Positions 8,766 through 17,770 of a stretch of 64,000 bases of DNA are shown piece after piece. The translations under genes and the position numbers were made by a program. The notes beneath the pieces were generated by a model, which was not told where the DNA came from, did not search any database, and saw only the letters and a program-made list of their open reading frames with translations. The DNA comes from UBA5195 sp034432755 (GTDB lineage: Bacteria > Chloroflexota > Anaerolineae > Anaerolineales > Villigracilaceae). Numbering within the stretch: position 1 is the stretch's first letter; each line of letters begins with the position of its first letter. Where the stretch lies: assembly GCA_034432755.1 (NCBI GenBank), contig DAOUBQ010000050.1, positions 7,033 through 71,032 of the forward strand, written 5' to 3'.

Positions 8766-10205
8766 CTAAATCTTCTCTCCCACATTATGCAAATAGGCCA
8801 TATTCGGCGGGCGCATGGTGTTCACCGGGAAGCCGCTGATGACCACCACCTGCTGGCCGGGTTCGACCCATTTTGCATCCGTCAGTTTACTATCGGCCTG
8901 ATTAACCATCTCGCGCAACGAGGCAGCCATCGGCACCAAATACGGCATCACGCCCCAGTAAATTGCCATGCGGCCAATCGTTTGCTGAACAGGCGTAAAG
9001 GCCAAAATTGGCACGCGCGGGCGGGCTTTCGACATCATCTGCGCAGTGTGACCGGTTTGGGTAAAAACTGCAATTGCCGCCACATTCAAATCGTGCGCCA
9101 ATTCACGCGCAGCGCGGGTGATAGAAAAAGCATCATCATGAGATTGCAAATTAGGGATGTTAAAATGTCCCCAATCCGCAAAGTTTTCTTCGGCCTGGCG
9201 CACGATGCGGTCCATCATCTTAACCGCTTCGAGCGGGTACTGACCCGCTGCCGTCTCGCCGGAGAGCATCACCGCATCCGTCCCGTCGAAAATGGCATTG
9301 GCAACATCTGAAGCCTCGGCGCGGGTGGGCAGGGGGTTGTTCATCATTGATTCAAGCATTTGGGTGGCCGTAATGACCAGTTTCCCGTGCCGATTAGCTT
9401 CCTGGATGATGTGTTTTTGGGCCATCGGCACGCGCTCCGGCGACATTTCCACGCCCAGGTCGCCGCGCGCCACCATCACGCCATCGGCCACTTTCAAGAT
9501 TTCATTGAGATTATCGAGCGCTTCGGGTTTTTCCAGCTTGGCAATCAGCAACGGTCGTGCGCCGCCTTCATCTAATTCTTCTATGGCTTTGCGCACGTCC
9601 AGCACATCCTGGGCGGTACGCACGAAAGAAATGGCGACGCAATCCACGTTTTGCTCCAAGCCAAAGGCCAGGTCGGCGCGGTCTTTTTCGGTAAAACCGG
9701 GAATATTGAGCCGCACGCCGGGCAGGTTAATGCCTTTATTAGAAGAAAGCCTGCCCCCCACGCGCACTTCGGCAATCAGAAATTGCTTTTGGGTTTCGAT
9801 GACCTGAACAGCCAGGCGGCCATCGTCAAGCAAGACGCGGTCTCCCGCCGCGACGGAATCGAACAACTCGACAAAGGCAACCGGAATGTACTTTGTGCCG
9901 TTTTCAGGCGGATTGCTTCCCTCGGCAAACAACGTCACCCGTTCGCCTGGTTCCAGGTCAAGCGGCGGATTCAGCACCCCAACCCTGATTTTCGGACCCT
10001 GCAAGTCTTGCAAAATACCAACGGGAACTCCCAATTCTGCGGCGGTTTCTCGCAGGCAACGAATTCGCGCAATATGCTCCTCATGCGTGCCGTGCGAAAA
10101 ATTCAGGCGCGCGACGTTCATTCCGGCCTGCAGCATGGCACGGAGCATCTCCCGGCTGTTTGAGGCCGGGCCAATGGTGGCAACAATTTTGGCTTTACGA
10201 TTCAT
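8766..10205 (-). CDS. pyk: Pyruvate kinase
   Basis: The last step of glycolysis: phosphoenolpyruvate plus ADP to pyruvate plus ATP. At 479 aa it has the standard length. It begins NRKAKIVATIGPASNS, has the substrate/Mg segment MVARGDLGVE, the preceding KLEKPEALDNL, and the MLSGETAAGQYP segment. The C-terminal regulatory domain is present and ends near PPNMAYLHNVG; there is no extra PEP-utiliser domain. The gene stands alone on the minus strand, with a perfect 11-bp hairpin in its leader (10231-10265) and a repeat-filled upstream gap. Confidence 0.97.
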   Translation of the reverse strand: MNRKAKIVATIGPASNSREMLRAMLQAGMNVARLNFSHGTHEEHIARIRCLRETAAELGVPVGILQDLQGPKIRVGVLNPPLDLEPGERVTLFAEGSNPPENGTKYIPVAFVELFDSVAAGDRVLLDDGRLAVQVIETQKQFLIAEVRVGGRLSSNKGINLPGVRLNIPGFTEKDRADLAFGLEQNVDCVAISFVRTAQDVLDVRKAIEELDEGGARPLLIAKLEKPEALDNLNEILKVADGVMVARGDLGVEMSPERVPMAQKHIIQEANRHGKLVITATQMLESMMNNPLPTRAEASDVANAIFDGTDAVMLSGETAAGQYPLEAVKMMDRIVRQAEENFADWGHFNIPNLQSHDDAFSITRAARELAHDLNVAAIAVFTQTGHTAQMMSKARPRVPILAFTPVQQTIGRMAIYWGVMPYLVPMAASLREMVNQADSKLTDAKWVEPGQQVVVISGFPVNTMRPPNMAYLHNVGEKI

Positions 10206-10230
10206 GATAAAAGTCCTGTTCGCAAACTTC

Positions 10231-10265
10231 GTCCCGAAGGCTGGCTGGTAGAAACCTTCGGGACG
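10231..10265 (-). promoter_or_regulatory. Hairpin in the pyk leader
   Basis: CGTCCCGAAGG and its exact complement CCTTCGGGACG are separated by 13 nt and end about 25 nt upstream of the pyk ATG. On the plus strand the hairpin is followed by TTTCTTCTT, so it could also end plus-strand transcripts. Role unknown; attenuator, stabiliser or repeat remnant are all possible. Confidence 0.45.
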
Positions 10266-10442
10266 TTTCTTCTTACAATTTTACACTGAAAACGGCGGCT
10301 CTACTGTTGTTACCAGGAAAACCATTTTTTACCACGCAGGAAAACGACCCGTAAAATCCAGGGCTTTTCCTTCTTTGTGTACTTTATGTCCTTCGTGTTC
10401 AGGCGCTTTCCCGTCAATTACGGAAGAGACAAAACGGCTGAG

Positions 10443-10630
10443 AGCTTATCCGAAAAATATTCTTGCGCCATTCCGCCCGAACATTAATGTCCGGGCTATT
10501 CATCCAAAGCCGTCTGAAGACGGCTAAACCCCGGCTATTCCGTCCACTTAAGCGGACTTTTTACTGGTAGCCCGGAGATAAATCTCCGGGCGGAACCGGC
10601 ATGGCGCGAATTTTCGGATAGATTCTAAAA
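10443..10630. repeat. MITE-like composite repeat with inverted ends and internal palindromes
   Basis: This element fills most of the 435-nt gap between pyk and the CoA-transferase gene. The left end (TATCCGAAAAATATTC, then GCGCCAT, then TCCGCCCG) is matched in inverted orientation by the right end (GCGCGAATTTTCGGATA). Inside are four palindromic modules: 10475-10496; 10508-10525 (AGCCGTCT-GA-AGACGGCT); 10542-10557 around CTTAAG; and 10570-10591 (GCCCGGAGAT-AA-ATCTCCGGGC). A shorter relative lies at 23217-23276 and degenerate modules lie at 63690-63750. The remaining part of the gap (10266-10440) shows only TTTGTGT-type low-complexity sequence. Confidence 0.6.
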
Positions 10631-10640
10631 TCAGGCGGCA

Positions 10641-11951
10641 TTAAAGATAGTTTAACGCCCGGGCCTGACGGGTCAATTCTTCGCGAAAATCAGGATGGGC
10701 AACGTTAATCAGATTTTGGGCGCGCTGACGGATGGTTTTTCCATACAATTCGGCCACACCGTATTCCGTTACCACAAACCGCACATGGTTACGGGTAGTG
10801 ACCACGCCAGCGCCCTGCTTAAGCATCGGTGTAATTTTAGAAATAATGGTGCCATCACGCATCACTGAGGTGCTGGGCATGGCAATAATGGGGACGCCGC
10901 CTTTCGAGCGCGACGCGCCGTAGATGAAATCCAACTGCCCGCCCACGCCAGAGTAGAGTTTGGGGCCAATCGAATCGGCACACACCTGCCCGGTCAGGTC
11001 AATTTCGATAGCAGAGTTAATCGCAACCATGCGGTCGTTCTGGGCAATCACGAAAGGGTCGTTTACATATTCTGTGCGGTGCAATTCAATCAGCGGGTTG
11101 TCATCTACCCAAGCATACAGTCGTTTGGAGCCGAGAATGAACCCCGCCACAATTTTACCGGTGTGAATGGTCTTACGGGCATTCGTCAGCACGCCAGCCT
11201 CCACCAGGTCAATCACCCCCTCGGCGAACAATTCGGTGTGAATGCCCAGGTCTTTCTTGTGAAAGAGGTACTTCAACACCGCATCAGGAATCGCGCCAAT
11301 GCCCATCTGCATCGTCGCGCCGTCAGGAATCAGTTCAGCACAGAAACCGGCAATTTTTTCCGTAATTTCGGCGTCGCCTTCCTCGGCCATGTGCAATTCG
11401 GCAATCGGATAATCCACCGGGATGATGTGATTCAAGCGGCTGACATGGATGAACGAATCGCCCAGGGTGCGCGGCATCTGTTCGTTGACCTCGGCAATGA
11501 TGATTTTCGCCGATTCGGCGGCGGACTTGGTCAGGCCCACCTCCACGCCGAGGGAACAGAAACCATGCTCATCGGGCGGGGAGACGTGAATCATGGCGAC
11601 ATCCACCGGCAACACCCCGTTCTTGAACAGGAGCGGGAACTCCGAAAGCAGCACAGGCGTAAAGTCGGCGCGGCCTTCATGCACTGCCTTGCGCACATTC
11701 GCGCTGATGAACATCGTATTGACGCGCAGGTGACCTTCCATTTCGGGCGCGACATAATCTGCCGGGCCAACCGTCAGCGCCTGGCAAATTTCCACGTTAT
11801 GCAGATGAGGGGCATACCGCACGAGAGCGGCAAGTGCCATCTTGGGAACCGAAACGTTGCCAGTCAAAAAAATGCGGTTGCCCGATTGCACTTGTTTGAC
11901 TGCCTCATCAGGCGTGGTCACCCGAGATTGGTAAATGCTTTGCCAACTCAT
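10641..11951 (-). CDS. Acetyl-CoA hydrolase/transferase family (4-hydroxybutyrate CoA-transferase-like)
   Basis: A 436-aa protein that transfers CoA between carboxylic acids (for example acetate and butyrate or 4-hydroxybutyrate). It has the two-part fold of the family, with the N-terminal IFLTGNVSVPKMAL and the C-terminal catalytic half with MGIGAIPDAVL, the glycine-rich SKGGVPIIAMPST segment and FVVTEYGVAELYGK. The length fits AbfT/Cat2-type transferases rather than the longer acetyl-CoA hydrolases; the acyl substrate cannot be fixed from sequence. Its ATG overlaps the alanine dehydrogenase stop (ATGA), which indicates one operon: amino-acid-derived pyruvate or acids may be channelled to CoA esters. 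That pathway link is inference. Confidence 0.88.
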   Translation of the reverse strand: MSWQSIYQSRVTTPDEAVKQVQSGNRIFLTGNVSVPKMALAALVRYAPHLHNVEICQALTVGPADYVAPEMEGHLRVNTMFISANVRKAVHEGRADFTPVLLSEFPLLFKNGVLPVDVAMIHVSPPDEHGFCSLGVEVGLTKSAAESAKIIIAEVNEQMPRTLGDSFIHVSRLNHIIPVDYPIAELHMAEEGDAEITEKIAGFCAELIPDGATMQMGIGAIPDAVLKYLFHKKDLGIHTELFAEGVIDLVEAGVLTNARKTIHTGKIVAGFILGSKRLYAWVDDNPLIELHRTEYVNDPFVIAQNDRMVAINSAIEIDLTGQVCADSIGPKLYSGVGGQLDFIYGASRSKGGVPIIAMPSTSVMRDGTIISKITPMLKQGAGVVTTRNHVRFVVTEYGVAELYGKTIRQRAQNLINVAHPDFREELTRQARALNYL

Positions 11952-13042
11952 CGTTCACCTCCCTTTTCCACCGCCCAGCGGTGAACATGACGCAATTCAC
12001 CCTGGTAGGTATTGACCGCCGCCTCGATGGCCGGAAATTGCTCCATCGCCTTCTCCACGCCGAGCCGCGCTAAATCTCGGATATAGGGCATGGCCGCGTT
12101 GACAAAGGCATGCGTAGAAGTGCGCGCTGCCAGGCTGGGAACGTTGGGAACGCAGAAGTGAATCACGCCTTCCTCGATGTAGGTCGGCTGGTCGTGATTG
12201 GTCGGGCGCGAAGTCTCGGCGCAACCACCCTGGTCAATGGAAAGGTCAATAAACAGCGAGCGAGGCTTCATGGCCCTGAAATTTTCGCGCGAAAGCACCA
12301 TCGGCGAGCGTTCTCCGGGAACCAGCACCGCGCCAATGACAACATCGGCATAAGAACACACCCGTTCGATATTGCGCCGCGTGGAAATCATTGTGACTAC
12401 ATTGGGAAAGCGCTCATGGATGCGCTGGAGCGGCTCCAGGTTCTTATCCAGCACGGTGACATGCGCCCCCAAACCCAGAAAAGATTTCGCCGCGCAGGTC
12501 CCGGCGGTGCCAGCTCCAATCACCACCACCTCGGCAGGCGGAACACCCGTCACGCCGCCCAGCAGGATACCCTTGCCGCCAAAATTGCTCTGCATCAGGC
12601 GCGCCGCCACCTGGGCAGTCATCATGCCGCCTATCTGACTCAGTGAGCGCAACACCGGCATATCGCCATTCGGCTCGCGGATTTCCTCATAAGCGATGGA
12701 AGTTATTTTGTTCTTGAGCAGGGCATCAATGCGTTCCTGACGGGTCGAAGCAAGGTGCAGCAAGCCCATCAGGATCGTACCAGGAGTCAGCATTTCGATT
12801 TCGTCTTGTTGAGGGCGGGCGATTTTCAGCAACAGGTCGGCCCGCCCAAAGACTTCGTGGGGTGAATACACAATGATTGCGCCGGCATCCTGGTACTCCT
12901 TATCGGCAAAACCCGCGCCAACCCCGGCTTCATGCTCAACATATATGGTATGCCCGTACTGGACGAGCATCTCCACCCCAGCAGGGGAAAGCCCAACACG
13001 AAATTCATACGGGCGGCGTTCTTTCGGAATGCCAATATTCAT
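11948..13042 (-). CDS. ald: Alanine dehydrogenase
   Basis: NAD-dependent interconversion of L-alanine with pyruvate and ammonia. The 364-aa length is typical. It begins NIGIPKERRPYEFRVGLSPAG. The catalytic Lys is in LLKIARP and the His in GLLHLAS. The Rossmann fold is seen in VVVIGAGTAGTCAAK followed by an acidic VLDKN. The C-terminal half has SIDQGG, the conserved stretch that closes the active site. The first gene of a two-gene operon with the CoA-transferase, it is separated from the upstream ornithine genes by a strong hairpin terminator. Confidence 0.92.
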   Translation of the reverse strand: MNIGIPKERRPYEFRVGLSPAGVEMLVQYGHTIYVEHEAGVGAGFADKEYQDAGAIIVYSPHEVFGRADLLLKIARPQQDEIEMLTPGTILMGLLHLASTRQERIDALLKNKITSIAYEEIREPNGDMPVLRSLSQIGGMMTAQVAARLMQSNFGGKGILLGGVTGVPPAEVVVIGAGTAGTCAAKSFLGLGAHVTVLDKNLEPLQRIHERFPNVVTMISTRRNIERVCSYADVVIGAVLVPGERSPMVLSRENFRAMKPRSLFIDLSIDQGGCAETSRPTNHDQPTYIEEGVIHFCVPNVPSLAARTSTHAFVNAAMPYIRDLARLGVEKAMEQFPAIEAAVNTYQGELRHVHRWAVEKGGER

Positions 13043-13062
13043 AGAACCTCCAGGGAATAAAT

Positions 13063-13096
13063 AAACCCTAAAGGCCGCTGAGACCTTTAGGGTTTT
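13063..13096 (-). terminator. Rho-independent terminator after the argF-rocD operon
   Basis: A perfect 12-bp stem (AAACCCTAAAGG with its complement) and a 9-nt loop end seven bases below the rocD stop and are followed by a T-rich stretch. T-runs on both sides mean it could work in both directions. Confidence 0.75.
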
Positions 13097-13102
13097 GTTC
13101 TC

Positions 13103-14308
13103 TCAATTCATCTGTAACACTTCGCGAATAGCTGGCAAAGCCCAATCAATCGTTTCTTTATCAATCACCAGCGGCGGCGCAAAGCGGATGACGTGGTCAT
13201 GCGTCTCTTTAGCGAGGATTCCGCGCTTTTGCAGTTCCACGCAAAAGCGGCGCGCCCCGCCTGCTTCCGGCTTAAGCTCGACGCCGATGAAGAGTCCCCG
13301 GCCCCGCACTTCTTTAACGTGCCGGCTGGGAATTTCCTGCAGCTGCTCGAGGAAATACAAACCCAATTCGGCAGAGCGTTCGTCGAGTTTTTCATCGCGC
13401 AAAACTGCCAGAGCAGCGCGCCCAATGGCGGCGGCCAACGGGTTACCGCCAAAGGTCGAGCCATGCTCGCCCGGCTGGAAGAGACCCATAATGGGTTTAT
13501 CTGCCAACACCGCCGAAACCGGGTAAAAACCGCCCGAAAGCGCTTTGCCAATCACGACCATATCAGGGCGCACGCCTTCTTCGTGCTGGTACGCAAAGCG
13601 CTTTCCGGTGCGGCACAGCCCGGTCTGAATTTCATCGGCGATGAACAGGATGTTGTGCCGCTTGCAGATTTCGTTCACCTTTTGAAGATACCCCGCCGGG
13701 GGGATGACCACCCCCGCCTCGCCCTGAATCGGTTCCACCGAAACGGCAGCCGTGTTCGGCGTGATGGCTTTTTCAATCGCATCGGCGTCACCATACGGAA
13801 CAGTCACAAATCCGGGAGTGAAAGGCCCAAAATCATCCTTATAAAGCGGCTCGGTGCTGAACGAGATGATGGTCGTAGTGCGCCCGTGGAAATTCCCAGC
13901 GACGGTGATGATTTCCGCCTGGTGGCGCGGCACGCCCTTGACACGGTAAGCCCATTTGCGCGCCAGCTTGATAGCGGTTTCGACTGCTTCCGCGCCGGAG
14001 TTCATCGGGATGGACATTTCGTAGCCGCTAAACTCGGAGAGTTCCTTGTAAAAGAGCGGTAACTGGTCATTGCGGAAAGCGCGCGAGGTAAGAGTCACCT
14101 TTTTGGCCTGTTCCAGCATGGCGTTCAGGATGCGCGGGTGGACATGCCCCTGATTAACGGCGGAATACGATGAGAGACAATCGAGATAGCGGTCGCCCTC
14201 CACGTCATACACCCACACACCCTCGGCGCGTTCGATGACCACATCAAGCGGATGATAGTTATGCGCTCCGTACTGTTCTTCGAGCGCAATAAATTCTTGG
14301 GTTTTCAT
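13103..14308 (-). CDS. rocD: Ornithine aminotransferase
   Basis: A PLP enzyme that moves the delta-amino group of ornithine to 2-oxoglutarate, giving glutamate semialdehyde on the route to glutamate or proline. 401 aa. The start MKTQEFIALEEQYGAHNYHPLDV fits the family; an upstream in-frame start would run into argF and is rejected. The PLP-binding lysine is Lys 255 in IGKALSGG, and Asp 225 lies in FIADEIQTG. GSTFGGNPLA closes the active site. The gene follows argF after one base, so the two are co-transcribed: ornithine made or used by ArgF can be sent to catabolism. Confidence 0.93.
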   Translation of the reverse strand: MKTQEFIALEEQYGAHNYHPLDVVIERAEGVWVYDVEGDRYLDCLSSYSAVNQGHVHPRILNAMLEQAKKVTLTSRAFRNDQLPLFYKELSEFSGYEMSIPMNSGAEAVETAIKLARKWAYRVKGVPRHQAEIITVAGNFHGRTTTIISFSTEPLYKDDFGPFTPGFVTVPYGDADAIEKAITPNTAAVSVEPIQGEAGVVIPPAGYLQKVNEICKRHNILFIADEIQTGLCRTGKRFAYQHEEGVRPDMVVIGKALSGGFYPVSAVLADKPIMGLFQPGEHGSTFGGNPLAAAIGRAALAVLRDEKLDERSAELGLYFLEQLQEIPSRHVKEVRGRGLFIGVELKPEAGGARRFCVELQKRGILAKETHDHVIRFAPPLVIDKETIDWALPAIREVLQMN

Positions 14309-14309
14309 G

Positions 14310-15233
14310 CTATGCCACCTCGAACAAACGCGCCAGAATGGCTTTTTGAGCGTGCAATCGGTTGTGCGCCTGCGGGAAGATGACCGAGTGCGGGCCGTCG
14401 GCCACTTCATCGGTCAGTTCATGGTTGCGGTGGGCGGGCAGGCAGTGCATGACGATAACATCGTTACGGGCTTCGCTGACCAGTTTGGCGTTAACCTGGT
14501 AGGGCGGGAAGACCGCTTCGCGTTTGGCAGTCTCTTCTTCCTGGCCCATGGAAGTCCAGGTGTCGGTGTAAATAACATGCGCGTCTTTCACGGCTTCGTG
14601 CGGGTCGCGCAGATATTCAATCTTCGCGCCCGATTTAGCAGCCAGGTCGGCCCCAATCTTTTTGGCAATCTCTGGCATATCGTAGCCCTCAGGGTTGGCA
14701 ATGCGGAAGTTCGCGCCGAGCATAACAGCAATGTGCATCAACGAGACAGCCACGTTATTCCCATCACCAACGTAGACCACGTTCAGGCCTTTCATCGCGC
14801 CGAATTTTTCGATCATCGTCAGCGCATCGGCCATCGCCTGGCAGGGATGCGAGTAATCACTCAGGCCGTTAATAACCGGCACCGACGACCACTTTGCCAG
14901 TTCAACCACATGCTCATGCTCAAAAACGCGCGCCATCATGGCCTGGACGTAGCCAGACATCACGCGGGCGATGTCCGCGATGGATTCACGCTTGCCGAGA
15001 CCGATTTCGTTGGGGGAAAGATAGAGCGCGTCGCCACCCATGTGACGCATGGCCATATCAAACGAGACGCGGGTACGCAGGCTGGGCTTCTGAAAAATCA
15101 ACCCAAGCACCTTGCCTTTGAAGAGCGGCTGGTTGCCGCCGGCGAAGTATTCCTTCTTCAACCGGATGGCGAGGTCGAGAATGTCCTGGATTTCTGCGGG
15201 AGAGTAATCGGACACATCGAGGAAGTGTTTCAT
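14310..15233 (-). CDS. argF: Ornithine carbamoyltransferase
   Basis: Makes citrulline from ornithine and carbamoyl phosphate, or runs backwards in arginine catabolism. 307 aa. The carbamoyl-phosphate motif reads SLRTR (residues 51-55) in place of the commoner STRTR. DYSHPCQAMAD and the ornithine loop DTWTSMG identify an ornithine enzyme rather than the N-acetyl or N-succinyl variants; HCLPAHRNHE carries the active-site Cys. The pairing with rocD suggests a role in ornithine/arginine turnover, but a biosynthetic role is equally possible. An AAGGAG Shine-Dalgarno precedes the ATG. Confidence 0.93.
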   Translation of the reverse strand: MKHFLDVSDYSPAEIQDILDLAIRLKKEYFAGGNQPLFKGKVLGLIFQKPSLRTRVSFDMAMRHMGGDALYLSPNEIGLGKRESIADIARVMSGYVQAMMARVFEHEHVVELAKWSSVPVINGLSDYSHPCQAMADALTMIEKFGAMKGLNVVYVGDGNNVAVSLMHIAVMLGANFRIANPEGYDMPEIAKKIGADLAAKSGAKIEYLRDPHEAVKDAHVIYTDTWTSMGQEEETAKREAVFPPYQVNAKLVSEARNDVIVMHCLPAHRNHELTDEVADGPHSVIFPQAHNRLHAQKAILARLFEVA

Positions 15234-15415
15234 GCTTTCAGTCTCCTTGTGGAAATTGGAAGTAGTGTTTGCCCCGAGCGCCGCGCAGTCGAGAGGCTAT
15301 TAAATTGTGGCGTGGAAATGCTGACCAGCCACTGGTTAAATTGTATCACAGCGGGGTTTTAAGTTCATCCGGCTTGTGTCATGTTTTGGAAAGATGTTTG
15401 TACTGATTCGTTGCG

Positions 15416-15982
15416 CTAATAAATCCCCGGATGCACCTGGCAACGGCAGCCCATCTTGCAGGTGCAAAGCGGGTTCGGCAGTTCAAAATCATCTCCCAGC
15501 CTGAAGCGCATTTTCGACATTTCCCGGCAGGAACGACACACGAAGTCATCCCCCATCGTGCGCACGGTGATATACAAGCCAGGACGCTGACCGGCACGCT
15601 CCCTCAGCGCTTCCATCATCATCAAAAAATCGGCGTGCAGCAGGAACATGTTAGGCGCCCAGCGGCTGCCAATGTGCGTGCCGGGGACATGCCCGTTAGC
15701 AGGCCGCACGCTCTGCAGCGGCTCTTTTTTGCCCAAAAGATGCCACAGCCCAGCCACCAGCCGCAATTGCTCTAGCGTAGCATCGGGGACCGAGGCCAGA
15801 ATAGCGGGTTGACGGGCAAATATCAAGTCCAAACGATGCACATCCCTGGCCCAAATTTCGAGCCCGGTTGGAATGGACGGAGCGCTGCGATACCCGTATG
15901 TAAACGCCAAATCAACAGCGCGCGTAAAATTCTTCTTTCGCAGCGCCGCCAACATCAGCATTTCGAGCGTTTTCCTATCCAT
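15416..15982 (-). CDS. Hypothetical protein with a cysteine-rich C-terminal tail
   Basis: A protein of 188 aa that I do not recognise. The N-terminal two thirds are helical (MDRKTLEMLMLAAL...), without membrane segments. The last 45 residues contain six cysteines as CRSC, CTC, and KMGCRC followed by His-Pro-Gly. Such a CxxC plus CxC/CxH tail probably binds zinc and recalls the metal-binding tail of some phage head proteins, but there is no other sign of a phage. Monocistronic, in a gap between argF and the divergent CYTH gene. Confidence 0.65.
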   Translation of the reverse strand: MDRKTLEMLMLAALRKKNFTRAVDLAFTYGYRSAPSIPTGLEIWARDVHRLDLIFARQPAILASVPDATLEQLRLVAGLWHLLGKKEPLQSVRPANGHVPGTHIGSRWAPNMFLLHADFLMMMEALRERAGQRPGLYITVRTMGDDFVCRSCREMSKMRFRLGDDFELPNPLCTCKMGCRCQVHPGIY

Positions 15983-16160
15983 GAGACCGTGCCATCCTCT
16001 AAAAGTTGCCCCAACGGTGGCATCTTATCATTCTCTAGCGAACAAAAACCTTTTCGAACCGCAAACCAGGCAAAGAACGCCAGGTTTTTGAAGGTTTCCC
16101 GTACTGAAAAAGCAAAAAAAGAGTTTGTTGGCGCACTTTGCGTCCTTTGCGGTTCATGGC

Positions 16161-16190
16161 TTGATTTTGCTTAATGGAGAATCTTATAAT
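16161..16190 (+). promoter_or_regulatory. Candidate promoter of the CYTH gene
   Basis: TTGATT at 16161-16166 and TATAAT at 16185-16190, spaced 18 nt, about 64 nt upstream of the ATG. Confidence 0.4.
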
Positions 16191-16253
16191 AGCCTTGTAC
16201 GCCTGTCAATCCCTGGAGCAGCCAAAACCTAAATTCCATGATACAGTAACAGC

Positions 16254-16871
16254 ATGGCAAACAACAATCAAGAAATCGAATCCAAATTCTACGTGCGTAA
16301 CCTGTCCGCCATCGAAAATCGGCTGCGCGCGCTCGGCGCGGCGTGCCGCGTCTCGCGCGGTTTCGAGTACAACTTGCGCTACGATGACCCCCAAGGCAGT
16401 CTCCAAAAAGAGCGTAAGGTCCTGCGCCTGCGAAAATTCGACGACACGCGCCTGACCTTCAAAGGCCCCGCTGAAAATATCGGCGGCGCGCTCTCGCGCG
16501 CAGAAATCGAACTCGTCGTGGATGATTTCGAGAACGCCCAACTCCTCCTCGCCGGACTGGGATACCGGGTCGTCATGATTTATGAAAAATACCGCGCCAT
16601 GTATGAACTCGAAGGTGCGCTCATCACCCTCGACGAACTCCCCTACGGGCAATTCATCGAAATCGAAGCCGAAAGTTTAGAAGAAATCACCACCCTGGCG
16701 CGTAAACTCGGCCTGAACCCCCAAGCCGCCATCCCGGCCAGTTACCAGGGCTTGTTCGAGCGGCTCAAGCAAAGGCGCAAACTAGCCATCTCCCATCTCA
16801 CCTTTGCCGCTTTCGAGGGATTAGAAATTTCGTCGGAGGATTTGGGGGTTCCTGCTGCCGATGGCAGTTAA
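16254..16871 (+). CDS. CYTH-domain protein (class IV adenylate cyclase / triphosphatase-like)
   Basis: 205 aa. The diagnostic N-terminal motif ExExK is present as Glu7-Ile-Glu9-Ser-Lys11. Alternating charged strands follow (RYDDPQ, VLRLRKFDD, RLTFKGP, IELVVDD), as in the triphosphate tunnel of CYTH enzymes. Members hydrolyse thiamine triphosphate or inorganic triphosphate, or make cAMP; which applies here cannot be decided. The 3' end overlaps the glutamate racemase gene tail to tail by 4 nt. Confidence 0.82.
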   Translation: MANNNQEIESKFYVRNLSAIENRLRALGAACRVSRGFEYNLRYDDPQGSLQKERKVLRLRKFDDTRLTFKGPAENIGGALSRAEIELVVDDFENAQLLLAGLGYRVVMIYEKYRAMYELEGALITLDELPYGQFIEIEAESLEEITTLARKLGLNPQAAIPASYQGLFERLKQRRKLAISHLTFAAFEGLEISSEDLGVPAADGS

Positions 16872-17692
16872 GATTCCTGGAGATGTCCAACCTGCCACCT
16901 GACTCCGCGCACGGGGCCGGGTTGCAGCCCCAAAACGGGCAGCAACGCATCGAAAGAGGCGGGCGCCCCAGAAGTGTAATACCGTATCGGAACGGGTTCA
17001 TCTCTCAGGCGCAGTCCCCCGGCTGAAGCAAGAACCCGTTTCACCTGCCGCGCCACCGCCGGGGCCGGGTCTATCACCCGCACCGCCTCCCCCACAATCT
17101 GCCGAATCAACGGGATGACAAATGGATAATGCGTACATCCCAGCACAACCGTATCAAGGCCCCGTTCCAGCATCGGATGGAGCGCCTTTTCCAAAATCGC
17201 GCGCGTTTCCGCTGTGTCGAGCGCCCCGCGCTCAATCTGCCCAACCAGACCGGGGCAGGTATCCTGCAATACAATCACGCCCTGCGCGAAACGCTCCACC
17301 ACCGAAGCATAAAGCGCCCCCTGAAAGGTGGCCGGAGTTGCCAGCACCCCCACCACCCCGCTTTTGGTTTGCTCCGCCGCCGGTTTAACCGCCGGTTCCA
17401 TCCCCACGAACGGCACATCTGGAAATTTCGCGCGCAGAGAATGCAGTGCTGCCGCCGAGGCTGTGTTACACGCAACCACAATTAACGTTGCGCCCTGGTC
17501 CAGCAAAAAGCGGGTGATTTCCTCCGAAAACGCGCGCACTTCCTCCAACGGACGCGCCCCATACGGCACATGCCCCTGGTCGGCAAAGTAAATTAACGCC
17601 TGGCCGGGCAACTGCGCCCCAATTTCGCGCAGCACCGAAAGCCCCCCCACACCCGAATCAAAAATCCCGATACTTCCGTGAGTGTGTTCCAT
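16868..17692 (-). CDS. murI: Glutamate racemase
   Basis: Interconverts L- and D-glutamate for peptidoglycan precursors. 274 aa. GIFDSGVGGLSV holds the N-terminal Asp/Ser. The two catalytic cysteines are Cys 75 in VVACNTAS and Cys 185 in VLGCTHYP, the second followed by His 187. Length and motif order are normal. Upstream, 79 bases separate it from the SUI1-like gene on the same strand. Confidence 0.95.
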   Translation of the reverse strand: MEHTHGSIGIFDSGVGGLSVLREIGAQLPGQALIYFADQGHVPYGARPLEEVRAFSEEITRFLLDQGATLIVVACNTASAAALHSLRAKFPDVPFVGMEPAVKPAAEQTKSGVVGVLATPATFQGALYASVVERFAQGVIVLQDTCPGLVGQIERGALDTAETRAILEKALHPMLERGLDTVVLGCTHYPFVIPLIRQIVGEAVRVIDPAPAVARQVKRVLASAGGLRLRDEPVPIRYYTSGAPASFDALLPVLGLQPGPVRGVRWQVGHLQES

Positions 17693-17770
17693 TTGTTATC
17701 CAGTTCACCCATTTTCCGGTTTCCGTTTCGCCGCTTCAGCCATAGTCCACATCCGTTCCCCAACCGATAG

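Noticed and set aside
14309..14410. Longer rocD starting inside argF
   Set aside because: The extra residues are out-of-frame argF sequence, with no family match.
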